This document shows positions 63,501-64,000 of a stretch of 64,000 nucleotides of DNA, piece by piece (positions within the stretch are counted from its first letter, which is position 1; the number at the start of each line of letters is the position of its first letter). This DNA comes from Nocardia vinacea (GTDB taxonomy: Bacteria; Actinomycetota; Actinomycetes; Mycobacteriales; Mycobacteriaceae), in assembly GCF_035920345.1 (NCBI RefSeq), contig NZ_CP109149.1, forward strand, positions 1,922,001 to 1,986,000, in the 5' to 3' direction. The notes beneath the pieces are model-generated. The model worked only from the letters and a program-made list of their open reading frames with translations, did not search any database and was not told where the DNA came from. A program made the translations under genes and the position numbers.

Positions 63501-64000
63501 ATGGCGTTGATCCTCGCCGAACGGCGCTCGTACGTCGCCGGCTCCTGGGTGACCGGTGACGATATTGTCGCCGTGGAGAACCCCGCCGACGAAACACTCG
63601 TCACCGAGATCGCCGCCACTCCACCGACCGAGATCGAACGCGCGATCCTCGAGGGCCGCCGGAGTTTCGACAGCGGAGTCTGGGCCGATGCCCCAGCGAC
63701 CGACCGCGCACGGCGGCTGCATGCGTTTCTCGGTCATGTCGAGAAGGCTCGGGCGGAGCTGGTGGCGACCATGGTGGCCGAGGCGGGCCAACCCCTCGCT
63801 TTCGCCGAGCAGTCGCAGTTCCTTTCCGGAATTGCCTTGGCCCGTAATACGATCGACCTGTACCTGTCGATGCGGCACGAGCAACCCAGCCCGGTCCCGG
63901 TCGACGAGCTCACGCAGCACCGGGTGGCGTTGAGCATCCTCTGCCACGAGCCGGTCGGTGTGGTCACCGCGATCACGCCCTACAACGCGGCATTCGTCCT
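63501..64000 (+). CDS. aldehyde dehydrogenase (partial, runs off the window)
   Basis: The first 166 codons are visible from the ATG at 63501 (GGAAATGGAGA upstream). It reads MALILAERRSYVAGSWVTGD, VENPADETLVTEIAATPPTE, RARRLHAFLGHVEKARAELV and EPVGVVTAITPYNAAFVL. This is the N-terminal NAD-binding half of an ALDH-superfamily enzyme up to the P-Y-N motif. The catalytic Cys and Glu lie beyond the edge. It would oxidise the aldehyde released by the retro-aldol step or by alcohol oxidation. Confidence 0.92.
   Translation, partial: MALILAERRSYVAGSWVTGDDIVAVENPADETLVTEIAATPPTEIERAILEGRRSFDSGVWADAPATDRARRLHAFLGHVEKARAELVATMVAEAGQPLAFAEQSQFLSGIALARNTIDLYLSMRHEQPSPVPVDELTQHRVALSILCHEPVGVVTAITPYNAAFV

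Overview
The window is high-GC DNA from an actinomycete. I infer Nocardia or a close relative. The grounds are dense GC-biased codon use, a WXG100-type secretion-associated toxin locus, many oxidative catabolism genes (P450s, CoA-transferase, a mycofactocin-type dehydrogenase) and a polyphosphate glucokinase. Species cannot be fixed from the sequence alone.

Layout. 0-6 kb is an accessory edge: an IS481-type transposase remnant, a frameshifted SecD-like piece, an AbrB-like remnant coupled to an intact tyrosine integrase, a membrane-anchored Mrr-type nuclease and small membrane proteins. 6-14.8 kb holds a secreted PKD-domain hydrolase, a TauD dioxygenase/SnoaL-like pair, a natural TetR-oxidoreductase fusion facing them across one perfect palindrome, a hydrolase and a GlxA-type regulator. 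14.8-17 kb is recombination scar tissue: two serine-recombinase remnants, a tmRNA/tRNA 3'-end-like sequence and a dispersed repeat.

17.0-30.5 kb is the most unusual part. It is a four-gene minus-strand operon joined by 4-nt overlaps: a WXG-type protein with a degenerate zincin domain, a 3356-residue multidomain protein (WXG-like head, hydrophobic region, long Pro-rich linkers, anti-sigma-type ATPase, sigma region-4-like helices, an intact HEEGH zincin and a further C-terminal module), a candidate immunity protein and a YbaB-like protein. It reads as a type VII secretion-associated polymorphic toxin/immunity locus.

30.5-42.3 kb is mostly gene debris (cold-shock, BKACE, MpaB-like, ClpB, IS1380, group II intron and LuxR-type pieces). 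It also holds intact genes: an AraC regulator, a CYP157-like P450 lacking the K-helix arginine, and a zinc-peptidase lipoprotein. 42.4-51.5 kb is one compact nine-gene operon for protein rescue and thiol redox: DnaK, GrpE, DnaJ, CbpM-like, ClpB, thioredoxin, UBP zinc finger, a cNMP-binding/TrxR-like flavoprotein and a histone-fold DUF1931 protein. A PucR-type regulator, a pirin and a polyphosphate glucokinase follow.

56.4 kb to the end is a catabolic cluster: SMP-30-like protein, mycofactocin-type SDR, P450, CoA-transferase, DUF35 protein, thiolase-like protein and aldehyde dehydrogenase. Two of its intergenic regions each carry three evenly spaced copies of a 15-bp inverted repeat (GAGARTnnnRTTCTC class). 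The same repeat occurs in front of the TetR fusion at 10 kb, which suggests a shared class of regulator.
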